Shown piece by piece: positions 48,339 through 60,515 of a DNA stretch of 64,000 bases. The position numbers and the translations under genes were made by a program. Below the pieces are notes generated by a model. That model saw nothing but the letters and a program-made list of their open reading frames with translations, was not told where the DNA came from and searched no databases. Every line of letters begins with the position of its first letter. Within the stretch, counting starts at the first letter, position 1. Location of the stretch: assembly GCF_002563955.1 (NCBI RefSeq), contig NZ_PDJE01000001.1:1736001-1800000 (forward strand), written 5' to 3'. Origin of the DNA: Paramicrobacterium agarici. Its GTDB lineage: Bacteria; Actinomycetota; Actinomycetes; Actinomycetales; Microbacteriaceae.

Positions 48339-49172
48339 ATGACATCGGCCCTTGTGACGCCCCGGCAGCTTCGAGGGATGCTGGAGGGCTCGTCGACTGT
48401 GCGGCTTCTCGACGTGCGCTGGAGGCTCGACAGCCCGCATGGCAGGGCGGAGTATGAGCGCGAGCATCTTCCCGGCGCCGTCTACGTGGACCTCGACACC
48501 GATCTCGCTGCTCTGGGGAAACCGGCGACCGAGGGGCGCCACCCGCTTCCGGACATCGCTGCGCTGCAGGAGACCGCACGAAGGCTGGGAATCTGCTACG
48601 GCGATACGGTGATCGCGTACGACGCGTGGAACAACATGGGCGCGGCACGCGCGTGGTGGCTGCTCGGCTGGGCAGGAATCCGCGACGTGCGCGTCGTGAA
48701 CGGCGGCATCGCCGCGTGGCAGGCTGCGGGTCTGCCGGTCGAGAGTGGAGACGTGGTGCCCGCGCGCGGCGACGTTGACCTGATGCCCGGGAGTCGGCCG
48801 ACGCTCACGATGGATGAGGCGGCTGCGCTCGCCGACGACGGAGTGCTCACCGACTCGCGTGCCGAGGAGCGCTTCCGCGGGGAAACGGAGCCGTTGGACC
48901 CTCGCGCCGGACACATTCCCGGGGCAGCCAATGTTCCTGCGGCGTCGTACCTGCGCGACGGCATCTTCGCAGACGCAGATGAGCTGGCGCACGTGTTTCG
49001 CGAGATCGGAGTCGAACCGGGAGTCGAGGTCGGCACCTATTGTGGCTCAGGAGTTACGGCGGCCCATACCGCTCTCGCGCTGCACGAGATCGGAGTGACA
49101 GCCTCCCTCTTTCCCGGATCGTGGAGCCAATGGTCGAACCACAGTGATCGCCCTGTCGCGACGGGACGGTGA
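48339..49172 (+). CDS. Rhodanese-type sulfurtransferase
   Basis: The 277-residue protein has two rhodanese domains: an inactive N-terminal one (1-130) and a catalytic one with C235 in TYCGSGVTA. A CGSGVT loop is characteristic of 3-mercaptopyruvate sulfurtransferases; thiosulfate activity cannot be excluded. It transfers sulfane sulfur to thiol acceptors. GGAGG lies 5 bases before the ATG. Confidence 0.92.
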   Translation: MTSALVTPRQLRGMLEGSSTVRLLDVRWRLDSPHGRAEYEREHLPGAVYVDLDTDLAALGKPATEGRHPLPDIAALQETARRLGICYGDTVIAYDAWNNMGAARAWWLLGWAGIRDVRVVNGGIAAWQAAGLPVESGDVVPARGDVDLMPGSRPTLTMDEAAALADDGVLTDSRAEERFRGETEPLDPRAGHIPGAANVPAASYLRDGIFADADELAHVFREIGVEPGVEVGTYCGSGVTAAHTALALHEIGVTASLFPGSWSQWSNHSDRPVATGR

Positions 49173-49189
49173 ACGAGGGTGCCGAAACG

Positions 49190-49882
49190 CTACTGCTCTG
49201 AGGGCTGCGGCCGCAGAAAGTAGGCGCCGAGTGAGCCGGCGAGAGTGGCGAACACCACGACGGAGTACACGGCGAGAACGATCTGCAGAAACTGCGAGAG
49301 CGCGCTCGTGCTGTCGATGCCGCCGCCCGTAATCGTTGCCAGTGCGGCCTCGTGCAGTGCCTGCCCATACGTCTCGTATGAGCCGGTGAGGTACAGCAGC
49401 TGACTCGACACCAGCACGACGACGGCGGTGACCGCGCCGAGCCAGGCAATGCGTCCCGTGAGCAGTCGTCCTGCCGAACGCGTTCCGCGGATACCGGCCG
49501 AGATGACGCTGCCGAAGCGCGCGAATCGCGTCAGCCGCACGAGGCGAAACGCCTGCAGCGCCCGAAAGAACCGCAGGAACGGTACGAGGAGGAAGATGAT
49601 CTGCCACCAGTTTCGCTTCCAGAAGGCCTTCTGAAATCGAGCGATGTACGCGCGCAGAAGGAATTCGGCGACGAAGATTGCCCAGAAGCCCCAGCTGAGG
49701 ACCGTCAGCACCGTGATGAGAACGGGGTTCTCGGCGAGAAGCTGACCGAGCACGATGAAGACGAAGATGACCCCGAGGATTCCCATGGGACGGTCGAGGT
49801 GCCGCGCGAGCGCTTCGGCATCGCTGATGCGCTCTGCCTCGCGGGCCGCGGCGGTATCCCGTGTCTCTCCGCTCGTCATCAT
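49190..49882 (-). CDS. Voltage-gated-channel-like membrane protein with atypical pore loop
   Basis: About 230 residues. Helices S1-S3 (about 33-50, 55-78, 90-103) precede an Arg-rich S4-like segment (RFFRALQAFRLVRLTRFARF, 104-123), then two pore helices (about 147-165 and 197-219). At the filter position it reads ATITGGGID (182-190) where potassium channels have TVGYGD or TVGFGD. The fold is that of an ion channel of the Ion_trans family, but potassium selectivity is not supported. Start at ATG 49882 (or 49879) follows GAGGAAGG; the longer upstream frame is rejected. Confidence 0.82.
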   Translation of the reverse strand: MMTSGETRDTAAAREAERISDAEALARHLDRPMGILGVIFVFIVLGQLLAENPVLITVLTVLSWGFWAIFVAEFLLRAYIARFQKAFWKRNWWQIIFLLVPFLRFFRALQAFRLVRLTRFARFGSVISAGIRGTRSAGRLLTGRIAWLGAVTAVVVLVSSQLLYLTGSYETYGQALHEAALATITGGGIDSTSALSQFLQIVLAVYSVVVFATLAGSLGAYFLRPQPSEQ

Positions 49883-49947
49883 CGCCTTCCTCTTCGCCGC
49901 ACACAGCTGCGCCGATTGGTTCGACGCTACCAACTCGCGGCGCGGGA

Positions 49948-53784
<3,837 letters not shown>

Positions 53785-53879
53785 AGCCCTCCATCTTACC
53801 GGCGGATGGCTGTGCACGGCCGTCGTCGCTATGCTCGTTGCGGGGCGAAGCGCTCCACCGCGACTTTCAAGGAGGACAC

Positions 53880-54842
53880 ATGGCCTGGCTGGTCACCGGA
53901 GGCGCCGGGTACATCGGCGCGCACGTCGTTCGGGCGTTCCGCGCCGAGGGCATCGACGTGGTCGTGCTCGACAATCTCTCCAGCGGCCATGCTGACTTCG
54001 TTCCCGACTCGGTGCCGTTCGTGCGCGGCTCAATCCTCGACAGAGAGATGCTCGAGCGAACGCTCCGCGAGCACAACGTCACGGGTGTTGTTCACGTCGC
54101 CGGGTTCAAGTACGCCGGCGTTTCTGTTCAGAAGCCGCTGCACACGTACGAGCAGAACGTCACGGGCACCGCCATCCTTCTCGAGGCGATGCAGAGCACG
54201 GGAGTCGACAAGATCGTGTTCTCCTCGAGCGCCGCCGTCTACGGCACGCCTGACGTGGATCTCGTTACCGAGGACACTCCGAAAGCTCCCGAGTCGCCCT
54301 ACGGCGAGTCCAAGCTCATTGGCGAATGGATGCTGCGGGACCAGGAAATCGCGATGGGGCTCGCCCACACGTCGCTGCGTTACTTCAATGTCGTCGGCTC
54401 GGGCTACTCCGACGTGTACGACACGAGCCCGCACAACCTGTTTCCCCTCGTCTTCGACGCGCTGCTCGGGGGCCAGACGCCGCGCATCAACGGCGATGAC
54501 TACCCGACCCCGGACGGAACCTGCGTGCGCGACTACATTCACGTCGCCGATCTCGCCGCCTCGCATGTTTCGGCGGCGAAGAGTCTGGATGCTGGTCAGG
54601 TGCTTGAGCCTGTCTACAACCTGGGGTCAGGCGACGGCGTCTCTGTCGGGCAGATCATGGCGACCGTCGCCGAGGTGACCGGAATCGACTTCACGCCGGA
54701 GATCGCGCCTCGCCGCGCCGGCGACCCCGCGCGAATCGTGTCGACGGGGGAGAGCGCGGCCCGTGATCTCGACTGGGTGATGCGCCACAGCCTCGCCGAC
54801 ATGGTCTCGAGCGCGTGGAGCGCACGTCGCTCAGCACAATGA
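53880..54842 (+). CDS. galE: UDP-glucose 4-epimerase
   Basis: The 320-residue short-chain dehydrogenase-fold enzyme interconverts UDP-glucose and UDP-galactose. It shows the NAD-binding GGAGYIG (7-13) and the catalytic SSS (116-118) plus Y141-x3-K145 (SPYGESK). GGAGG lies 5 bases before the ATG. With galU and manB in this window it links to envelope sugar supply. Confidence 0.94.
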   Translation: MAWLVTGGAGYIGAHVVRAFRAEGIDVVVLDNLSSGHADFVPDSVPFVRGSILDREMLERTLREHNVTGVVHVAGFKYAGVSVQKPLHTYEQNVTGTAILLEAMQSTGVDKIVFSSSAAVYGTPDVDLVTEDTPKAPESPYGESKLIGEWMLRDQEIAMGLAHTSLRYFNVVGSGYSDVYDTSPHNLFPLVFDALLGGQTPRINGDDYPTPDGTCVRDYIHVADLAASHVSAAKSLDAGQVLEPVYNLGSGDGVSVGQIMATVAEVTGIDFTPEIAPRRAGDPARIVSTGESAARDLDWVMRHSLADMVSSAWSARRSAQ

Positions 54843-54863
54843 GATAACTCTCGGTGAGTCGTG

Positions 54864-54881
54864 AACCCTCGATCGAGGGTT
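54864..54881 (+). terminator. Short palindrome after galE
   Basis: AACCCTC-GATC-GAGGGTT forms a 7-bp stem with a 4-base loop about 20 bases past the galE stop, followed by GAGGGTTTACG. A weak terminator or a protein-binding palindrome are both possible. Confidence 0.4.
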
Positions 54882-54901
54882 GAGGGTTTACGATCTACGA
54901 C

Positions 54902-54930
54902 TTGACCGAAACGAATTACAGGGGTGTAAT
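54902..54930 (+). promoter_or_regulatory. whiB promoter with an overlapping inverted repeat
   Basis: TTGACC (54902-54907), 17 bases, TGTAAT (54925-54930) is a good sigma-70-type promoter about 55 bases before the whiB start. A perfect inverted repeat ATTACA-GGGG-TGTAAT (54915-54930) covers the -10 element and the spacer, suggesting a repressor site. Confidence 0.6.
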
Positions 54931-54983
54931 TTATTGAACGCGTCAACCGGCGTGTTGCGGGTAACACAAGGTGGGGAGACGAT

Positions 54984-55304
54984 ATGGCACTGCCAGAATA
55001 TCGTTCCGGAGTTCCCGATGACTGGTTCGTCGACCCGGTTCAGTTGGGGGTCCCTGGAGTTCGGCGGGATGTCGATGATGACAATCCGCTGGCGTGGCAG
55101 GCAGATGCGCTGTGTGCTCAGACCGATCCCGAGGCGTTCTTTCCCGAGAAGGGCGGCTCGACGCGTGATGCCAAGCGCATCTGCGACAGTTGTGAAGTTC
55201 GGTCCGAGTGCCTGGAGTATGCGCTCATGAATGACGAGCGATTCGGCATTTGGGGCGGCTTGTCTGAACGTGAACGCCGGAGGCTCAAGAAGCGGGCGAG
55301 CTGA
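54984..55304 (+). CDS. whiB: WhiB-family iron-sulfur regulator (WhiB2/WhmD-like)
   Basis: The 106-residue regulator binds a 4Fe-4S cluster through C44, C67, C70 and C76 and has the G-I-W-G-G turn (88-92) followed by a basic helix (SERERRRLKKR). EAFFPEKGGSTRDAKRIC matches the WhiB2/WhmD branch, which controls septation in actinobacteria. In mycobacteria whiB2 lies in the same block with the metallopeptidase, DUF3499 and manB genes. The promoter carries an inverted repeat that may give autoregulation. Confidence 0.93.
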   Translation: MALPEYRSGVPDDWFVDPVQLGVPGVRRDVDDDNPLAWQADALCAQTDPEAFFPEKGGSTRDAKRICDSCEVRSECLEYALMNDERFGIWGGLSERERRRLKKRAS

Positions 55305-55326
55305 CTGGTCACGGCAGCAGGACGCG

Positions 55327-55360
55327 GGACGCCGACGAGGCAAAGGCCTCGTCGGCGTCC
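55327..55360 (+). terminator. whiB intrinsic terminator
   Basis: GGACGCCGACGAGGC (55327-55341) pairs perfectly with GCCTCGTCGGCGTCC (55346-55360) across an AAAG loop, followed by GCGTTTTCG. Confidence 0.88.
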
Positions 55361-55423
55361 GCGTTTTCGACTGGGCGTGCCGCAACGCGTGTCTCGGGCA
55401 AAGCCGACATAAGCTGAGCCCAT

Positions 55424-58402
55424 ATGGAAACACGAGTCACCGCACTCGTCGTCGCCCACCGCGACGTCGAGCACCTGCGCCGCACGCTCGACGCGCTCGA
55501 CAGTCAGACCCGTCGTGCCGATGCGGTGGTCGCCATCGCGTTCGACGCGTCTGACGAGGTACGGCGGCTACTTGAGGAGCGACCGATCGATCGTCTTCTC
55601 ACATCGAAGGAGCAGCTGACCTTCGGTCGCGCGCTCGCCGAGGGAGAACGCACGCTTGAGGATCCCCGGGGAGACGATGACTTCCTGTGGCTGCTCGCAC
55701 AAGACAACGCTCCACTCCCGCACGCGCTCGAACAGCTGCTCGCGCGCTTCGAGACAGCGCCCTCGGCAGCGGTTGCCGGGCCGAAGCTCGTGGATTGGAA
55801 TGACGCCTCCCGGCTCAGGGGCATCGGTGAAACGATGACGACCCGCGGCAAGACCGTGACCTACGTCGACGATCAGCTCGACCAAGGGCAATACGACACC
55901 ATGAGCGATGTGCTCGCTGTCGCGTCTCCCGGCATGCTCGTGCGGCACACCGTGTGGCGCGAGGTCGACGGCTTCGACCCGGCACTCGGTCCGATTGACG
56001 ATGGTCTCGATTTCTGCGTCCGCGCTCGGCTCACGGGGCGACGCGTCGTTCTGGCGCCTCGAGCCGTCGTCGCGGTCTCGGGAGATGGCATCGCCGGTGC
56101 GCCACGCTCTCGCCGATGGAGCGTCAAACAGAGGCGCGCTCGCCTCTCCCGTACGGCAGAACTTCATCGGCGGCTCGTCTACGCCCCTCGCGTCTCGCTG
56201 TTCTGGCATTGGGTTCTTCTCATCCCTCTTGCCGTTGCGCGCTCGATCGCGCTGCTCATCCGCAAGCAGCCGGAACTCATCGCAGCGGAATTTCGAGCGG
56301 CGGCGTGGGTAGTGTTCGGCGGCACCCACGTGGCGGCGGCCCGCAAACGACTCGCCGCAGCTAAAACGGTCGGCTGGTCGACACTCAACGATCTCAAGAT
56401 GTCAAGCCGCGAAGTCGCCCGCCGCAAGCGCCTGGAACGTGAAGACGGCGTGCCTCTCGGGGCCGTCGAGCGGAGTGACCTGCGCTTCTTCACGGGCGGT
56501 GGCGGATGGATCGTGCTCGCGTCACTCGTCACGGGAGCGATCTTGTTCATTCGCTTCGTTCCCGCGACGACGCTTGCCGGAGGGGCGCTCCTTCCGCTCA
56601 GCGGCGACGTCTGGAGCCTCTGGCAGAACGTCGGCTACGGCTGGCGCAGCGTCGGCGACGGCTTTGTCGGAGCGGCAGATCCATTCGCTGTCGTTCTGGC
56701 TCTTCTGGGCACCCTCACGTTCTGGCAGCCGTCGTATTCGCTCGTCCTGCTCTGGATTCTCGCGCTTCCTCTTGCAACGCTCACGGGCTGGTTCGCCATG
56801 ACGCGGCTCACGGAGCGCAGCGGCTACCGCAACCTGGGCGCCATCGCCTGGACGCTCGCGCCGACCTTCCTGATCGCCCTGGCCGAGGGACGTCCGGCCG
56901 CCGTCATCGCGCACATTCTGCTGCCTGTGCTCTTCTCGGCGGGAGTCGTCGCCGCGCGCTCGTGGGGCGCTGCCGCTGCAGCATCCCTTCTGCTCGCTCT
57001 TGTCTCGGCGTGCGCGCCGTCGCTGATTCCCGCTCTGCTTGTGCTGTGGCTCGTTGTCGTCGTTCTTGCGCGTGCCCGTTTCGGGCGCGTACTCTTCGTT
57101 CCAGTCCCGCTCATCGCCCTCTTCGGGCCTCTCGTGTGGCAGCAAGGGGTTGAATCCGGGCGGTGGATCGCGCTCCTTGCCGATCCGGGCAAGCCGATCA
57201 TCTCACCAGACGTGTCTGTCGTCGACCTGCTTCTCGGCATTCCGCAGACAGGTCTCGCCGGGTGGCGGGATGCCGCAGCAGAACTGGGCGTGAATGCGAT
57301 GGCCGTAAGCATCGCCGTTCCCGTGCTCGTGGGAATCGTCGCTCTGGTCGGGCTGAGCGGCCTGTTCCTGCCCGGTGCACTGCGGGGCCTCGCCCTCTGG
57401 TGCATCGCGGCGCTCGGTTTCGTCACGGCCGTCGTGGCCTCACACGTCGCCGTGACGTTCGTCGGCGCGCAGACCACGAGCATCTGGCCTGGGCCGGCAC
57501 TGAGCCTGTTGTGGCTCGGCATGACGGGAGCTGCGGTTTCTGCATGCGACAGTCTGCGTGTTCACGGTCGGCTTCCGGCGATCGTCGCGGGAGTGGCCGT
57601 CGCAACGGTTGCCGTACCCGCGCTCATCATGGTTCCGCTGGGAGACGGCTCCGTGTCGTCGAGCGATGGACGCACCCTGCCCGCCTATGTCACAGCGGCT
57701 GCCGACGACGATCCGGGACTCGGCACCCTTCGCATCACTCCCGAATCAGACGGGGCGATCGTCGCGACGGTGATTCGGGGCGAGGGCGAGTTTCTCGACA
57801 GGCAATCGACACTCGTGAACACAGGCTCGCTCGCCGCTGACGCGAACGGCGACCTGGCCGTGCTCACGGGCAACATCGTCTCGGTGAGCGGACATGCATT
57901 CACACCCGATCTGCAGAAGCAGGGGATCGAATTCGTGCTGCTCGCACCGGCGCCCGACGCGACGAGCGAGGAACAGCTCGCCGTCGCGTCGCGTGCAGAA
58001 ACTGCTCTTGACGCGAACGCCGAGCTGGAGAACGTTGGCGTGACAGACGTCGGAACCCTTTGGCGCACGACGGAGGAGGTTGACGGACGCGAGCCAGGTG
58101 CTGTGCGCTCAGTCGGAACGGCTCTCTCGCTTGCCGCACTCATCGCCGTGACGCTTATCGCGCTGCTCATTGCGATTCCGACGAGCAGCTCGAGAGAGGC
58201 GGCCCGTATGAGCCCGCGCACGGTCGGCCGACGGGACCCGAACGAGGGAATGGTCGTGCGCGAGGTACCGGATGATCAGGCGCTGCTCGCCGATCCGGAT
58301 GCCGAAGCAGAACCGGAGTGGGCGGACGTCGTGTCGCTGCCCGGTGCCGCGCCAGCGCCCGAAGGCGCCACATCAGAGAAGGAGAGCGACGATCATGCGT
58401 AA
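55424..58402 (+). CDS. Large family-2 glycosyltransferase with multi-pass membrane domain
   Basis: The 992-residue protein has an N-terminal GT-A glycosyltransferase domain (about 1-230, starting VTALVVAHRDVEHLRRTLDA, with LWLLAQDNAP and GPIDDGLDFCVRAR). A polytopic membrane region (about 245-745, roughly a dozen helices) and an extracellular part (about 745-900) follow, then a last helix (about 900-925) and a cytoplasmic tail. This layout suits an envelope polymer glycosyltransferase using sugar nucleotides or lipid-linked sugars. Donor and product are unknown. It overlaps the DUF5719 gene by 8 bases. Confidence 0.85.
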   Translation: METRVTALVVAHRDVEHLRRTLDALDSQTRRADAVVAIAFDASDEVRRLLEERPIDRLLTSKEQLTFGRALAEGERTLEDPRGDDDFLWLLAQDNAPLPHALEQLLARFETAPSAAVAGPKLVDWNDASRLRGIGETMTTRGKTVTYVDDQLDQGQYDTMSDVLAVASPGMLVRHTVWREVDGFDPALGPIDDGLDFCVRARLTGRRVVLAPRAVVAVSGDGIAGAPRSRRWSVKQRRARLSRTAELHRRLVYAPRVSLFWHWVLLIPLAVARSIALLIRKQPELIAAEFRAAAWVVFGGTHVAAARKRLAAAKTVGWSTLNDLKMSSREVARRKRLEREDGVPLGAVERSDLRFFTGGGGWIVLASLVTGAILFIRFVPATTLAGGALLPLSGDVWSLWQNVGYGWRSVGDGFVGAADPFAVVLALLGTLTFWQPSYSLVLLWILALPLATLTGWFAMTRLTERSGYRNLGAIAWTLAPTFLIALAEGRPAAVIAHILLPVLFSAGVVAARSWGAAAAASLLLALVSACAPSLIPALLVLWLVVVVLARARFGRVLFVPVPLIALFGPLVWQQGVESGRWIALLADPGKPIISPDVSVVDLLLGIPQTGLAGWRDAAAELGVNAMAVSIAVPVLVGIVALVGLSGLFLPGALRGLALWCIAALGFVTAVVASHVAVTFVGAQTTSIWPGPALSLLWLGMTGAAVSACDSLRVHGRLPAIVAGVAVATVAVPALIMVPLGDGSVSSSDGRTLPAYVTAAADDDPGLGTLRITPESDGAIVATVIRGEGEFLDRQSTLVNTGSLAADANGDLAVLTGNIVSVSGHAFTPDLQKQGIEFVLLAPAPDATSEEQLAVASRAETALDANAELENVGVTDVGTLWRTTEEVDGREPGAVRSVGTALSLAALIAVTLIALLIAIPTSSSREAARMSPRTVGRRDPNEGMVVREVPDDQALLADPDAEAEPEWADVVSLPGAAPAPEGATSEKESDDHA

Positions 58403-59777
58403 GCACCTGCGATTCAGCATGCGCATGGGCGCGGGAGCGGTGACGGTGCTCGCACTCGCTGTCATTGCCGCGGCCGCGCTGATCGTCGACGTTCCGACGT
58501 ACCGGGCCGACGCGACTCCAGTCACGGTGACGCCCGAAGCCGCTGATCAGGTGCGCGTGTGCCCGGGGAGCCTGCTCGAGGTCGGACAGGAGGCGAGCGC
58601 GGCGACCGCACTCACGCGCTTGGGCGATCCGTCGCGCGCGGCCTCGGCATCGGGAGACACCGGCATCGACGCGTCCACGATCGCCGCGCCCGGCGTCAGT
58701 GGTGACGCTCCAGGACCTGCGACTCTCACGCTCCCGGCATCCGGCGACGCGGGAACCATGGGGGCAAGCCAGTCGCAGTCTGTCGGCACAGAGACGATCG
58801 CGGGCTTCGCCGCGGCCGAGTGCCAGGAGACACGCTCCGACATGTGGTTCGTCGCCGGGTCGACCGATGTCGGGCGCACGAGCCTCGTCATGCTCAACAA
58901 CCCCACGGGAGTCGACGCGATGGTCGATATCGCGGTCGTCGGAGAGAACGGGGCGATCGACAGCCCCAACGGAATCGGCATTCTCGTCGAAGCAGGCTCG
59001 CAAAAAGTTGTTCCTCTGGCCGGGATTGCGCCGAACACCGTGACTCCCGTCGTGCACGTGACGAGCACGGGAACCGATATTCAGGCGTGGGTTCAGCATT
59101 CGTCGATCCGCGGTCTCATTCCCGCTGGTGTCGAGATGGCCGGGCACGGAACCGACCCGTCCGAGTCGACGACGATTCCCGGCGTGCAAATCTACGCGGA
59201 ACAGCCGACGATCGATACGCAGGAGTACGACGATCGGCGGCCGTCGCTTCGCATCTATGCGCCGAGTGGAGCTCCCGCGCATGTCTCGGCTACGGTGACT
59301 GACGAAGCGGGCGCCGAAGTCTCGACGTTCGCTGTCGATGTCGCCGCGGACACCGTGGGAGAGTATCCGCTCACCGACCTCAAGCCGGGGCGCTACAGCA
59401 TCCAGATCGACGCCACAGAACCCGTCGTCGCAGGCGCGCGCACAAGCGTCGCCGACGACAAGAGCGGTGATTTCGCCTGGTTCGCATCGGCTCCGCCACT
59501 CGAATCGCCATTTGTCGTCGACGCCGCACCTGGTCCAGGACGGAGCCTCGTTCTGCACAACGCAAGCGCGACCGAGACCACCGCAGACATCGGGTCAGAG
59601 TCCGTGACGATCGCGGCCGGGGCCACCTACACGCACGCGCTGGACGGGCCGGTCGTCGTGACGCCGGAGTCGCCGCTCTCGGCGGCCGTGACCTACGCAG
59701 GCGGAGACTCCGTGTCGTCGTTCACGATCACCGCGCCGAAGCCGGCATCGGAACCCGTCGACGTCTATGTGCGATGA
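58395..59777 (+). CDS. DUF5719 exported protein
   Basis: The 460-residue protein has one N-terminal membrane helix (about 14-33, GAVTVLALAVIAAAALIVDV) and a large extracellular, beta-rich region of repeated adhesin-like motifs (WFVAGSTDVGRTSLVMLNNP; later FAWFASAPP). It matches the actinobacterial DUF5719 family, typically encoded right after a giant GT2, as here. Coupled translation suggests it works with the glycosyltransferase. Molecular role is unknown. Confidence 0.85.
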   Translation: MRKHLRFSMRMGAGAVTVLALAVIAAAALIVDVPTYRADATPVTVTPEAADQVRVCPGSLLEVGQEASAATALTRLGDPSRAASASGDTGIDASTIAAPGVSGDAPGPATLTLPASGDAGTMGASQSQSVGTETIAGFAAAECQETRSDMWFVAGSTDVGRTSLVMLNNPTGVDAMVDIAVVGENGAIDSPNGIGILVEAGSQKVVPLAGIAPNTVTPVVHVTSTGTDIQAWVQHSSIRGLIPAGVEMAGHGTDPSESTTIPGVQIYAEQPTIDTQEYDDRRPSLRIYAPSGAPAHVSATVTDEAGAEVSTFAVDVAADTVGEYPLTDLKPGRYSIQIDATEPVVAGARTSVADDKSGDFAWFASAPPLESPFVVDAAPGPGRSLVLHNASATETTADIGSESVTIAAGATYTHALDGPVVVTPESPLSAAVTYAGGDSVSSFTITAPKPASEPVDVYVR

Positions 59778-59779
59778 CC

Positions 59780-60232
59780 TCAGTGAAAGCTGTGCCCGCC
59801 GAGATCGAGATCCCAGGGGTCGAGCCCGAGGTATTCGGCAGCCGCTTGAAACGTGCAGCTCTCGGCCGCCATGCGCCGGTGAAGATCGTCGTTGAGATGC
59901 AGCCGCGTCAGACGCTGAACCGGAACGCGATACAGCACGATGCTCCGTCGAGAGCGGTCGATGCTCCAACGGTCGATGCCGTCGCCGTGCTGCTCAGACG
60001 CGGGCATGCTCGCCACCATGAACGTCACATCGCCGAGCTCCTCGGGGTACGCGCCGCGCAGATAATCGGCGGCCGCGGCGACACTCACGGCGAACAGATC
60101 CGTGCGTGCGGCGAGCGGCCGAAGCGGAGGGCGCAGAACCGAGCTGCGCCCCGAACGACCGTGCCTGTCGTGGCGGTGTGCGGGGCGAGGAAACATCTCG
60201 CGTTTTCCGCGTCCGGAGATGCGTCTGGGCAT
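59780..60232 (-). CDS. Metallopeptidase-family protein with altered zinc motif
   Basis: The 150-residue protein aligns with the small actinobacterial zincin-like family (DUF1025, M. tuberculosis Rv3259-like): RSIVLYRVPVQRL corresponds to the conserved strand and DDLHRRMAAESCTFQAAAEYLG to the active-site helix. In relatives the His is followed by Glu (HE); here it is HR, with the next Glu five residues further on. Catalysis is therefore doubtful. It is antisense between the DUF5719 and DUF3499 genes, within the conserved whiB-manB block. Confidence 0.75.
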   Translation of the reverse strand: MPRRISGRGKREMFPRPAHRHDRHGRSGRSSVLRPPLRPLAARTDLFAVSVAAAADYLRGAYPEELGDVTFMVASMPASEQHGDGIDRWSIDRSRRSIVLYRVPVQRLTRLHLNDDLHRRMAAESCTFQAAAEYLGLDPWDLDLGGHSFH

Positions 60233-60299
60233 GTTCCCATCGTATGTGAGGAGCGCCCCGCTCTGGGGTGAGGAGCGGTGGTGAAGTCACCGTAAACTG

Positions 60300-60515
60300 A
60301 TGCTGATGGATGAGAGAATCTGTTCACGAGTCGGATGCAGCCGCGAGGCCGTCTCGACGCTCACATACGACTACGCGGACCAGATGGCCGTGCTCGGCCC
60401 ACTCGGTCTGTCACGGGAGCCGCACAGCTACGATCTGTGTGCGCTGCACGCGGAGCGGCTCTCCACTCCGCAAGGGTGGCAGATCATCAAACATGCGAGT
60501 CAGACGGAGGCATAG
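60300..60515 (+). CDS. DUF3499 protein
   Basis: The 71-residue protein has three conserved cysteines (CSRVGC and DLCALHAERL), typical of the actinobacterial DUF3499 family (Rv3258c-like), function unknown but possibly metal-binding. An ATG at 60306 is an equally possible start. Its TAG overlaps the manB GTG (TAGTG), so the pair is translationally coupled. Confidence 0.88.
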   Translation: MLMDERICSRVGCSREAVSTLTYDYADQMAVLGPLGLSREPHSYDLCALHAERLSTPQGWQIIKHASQTEA

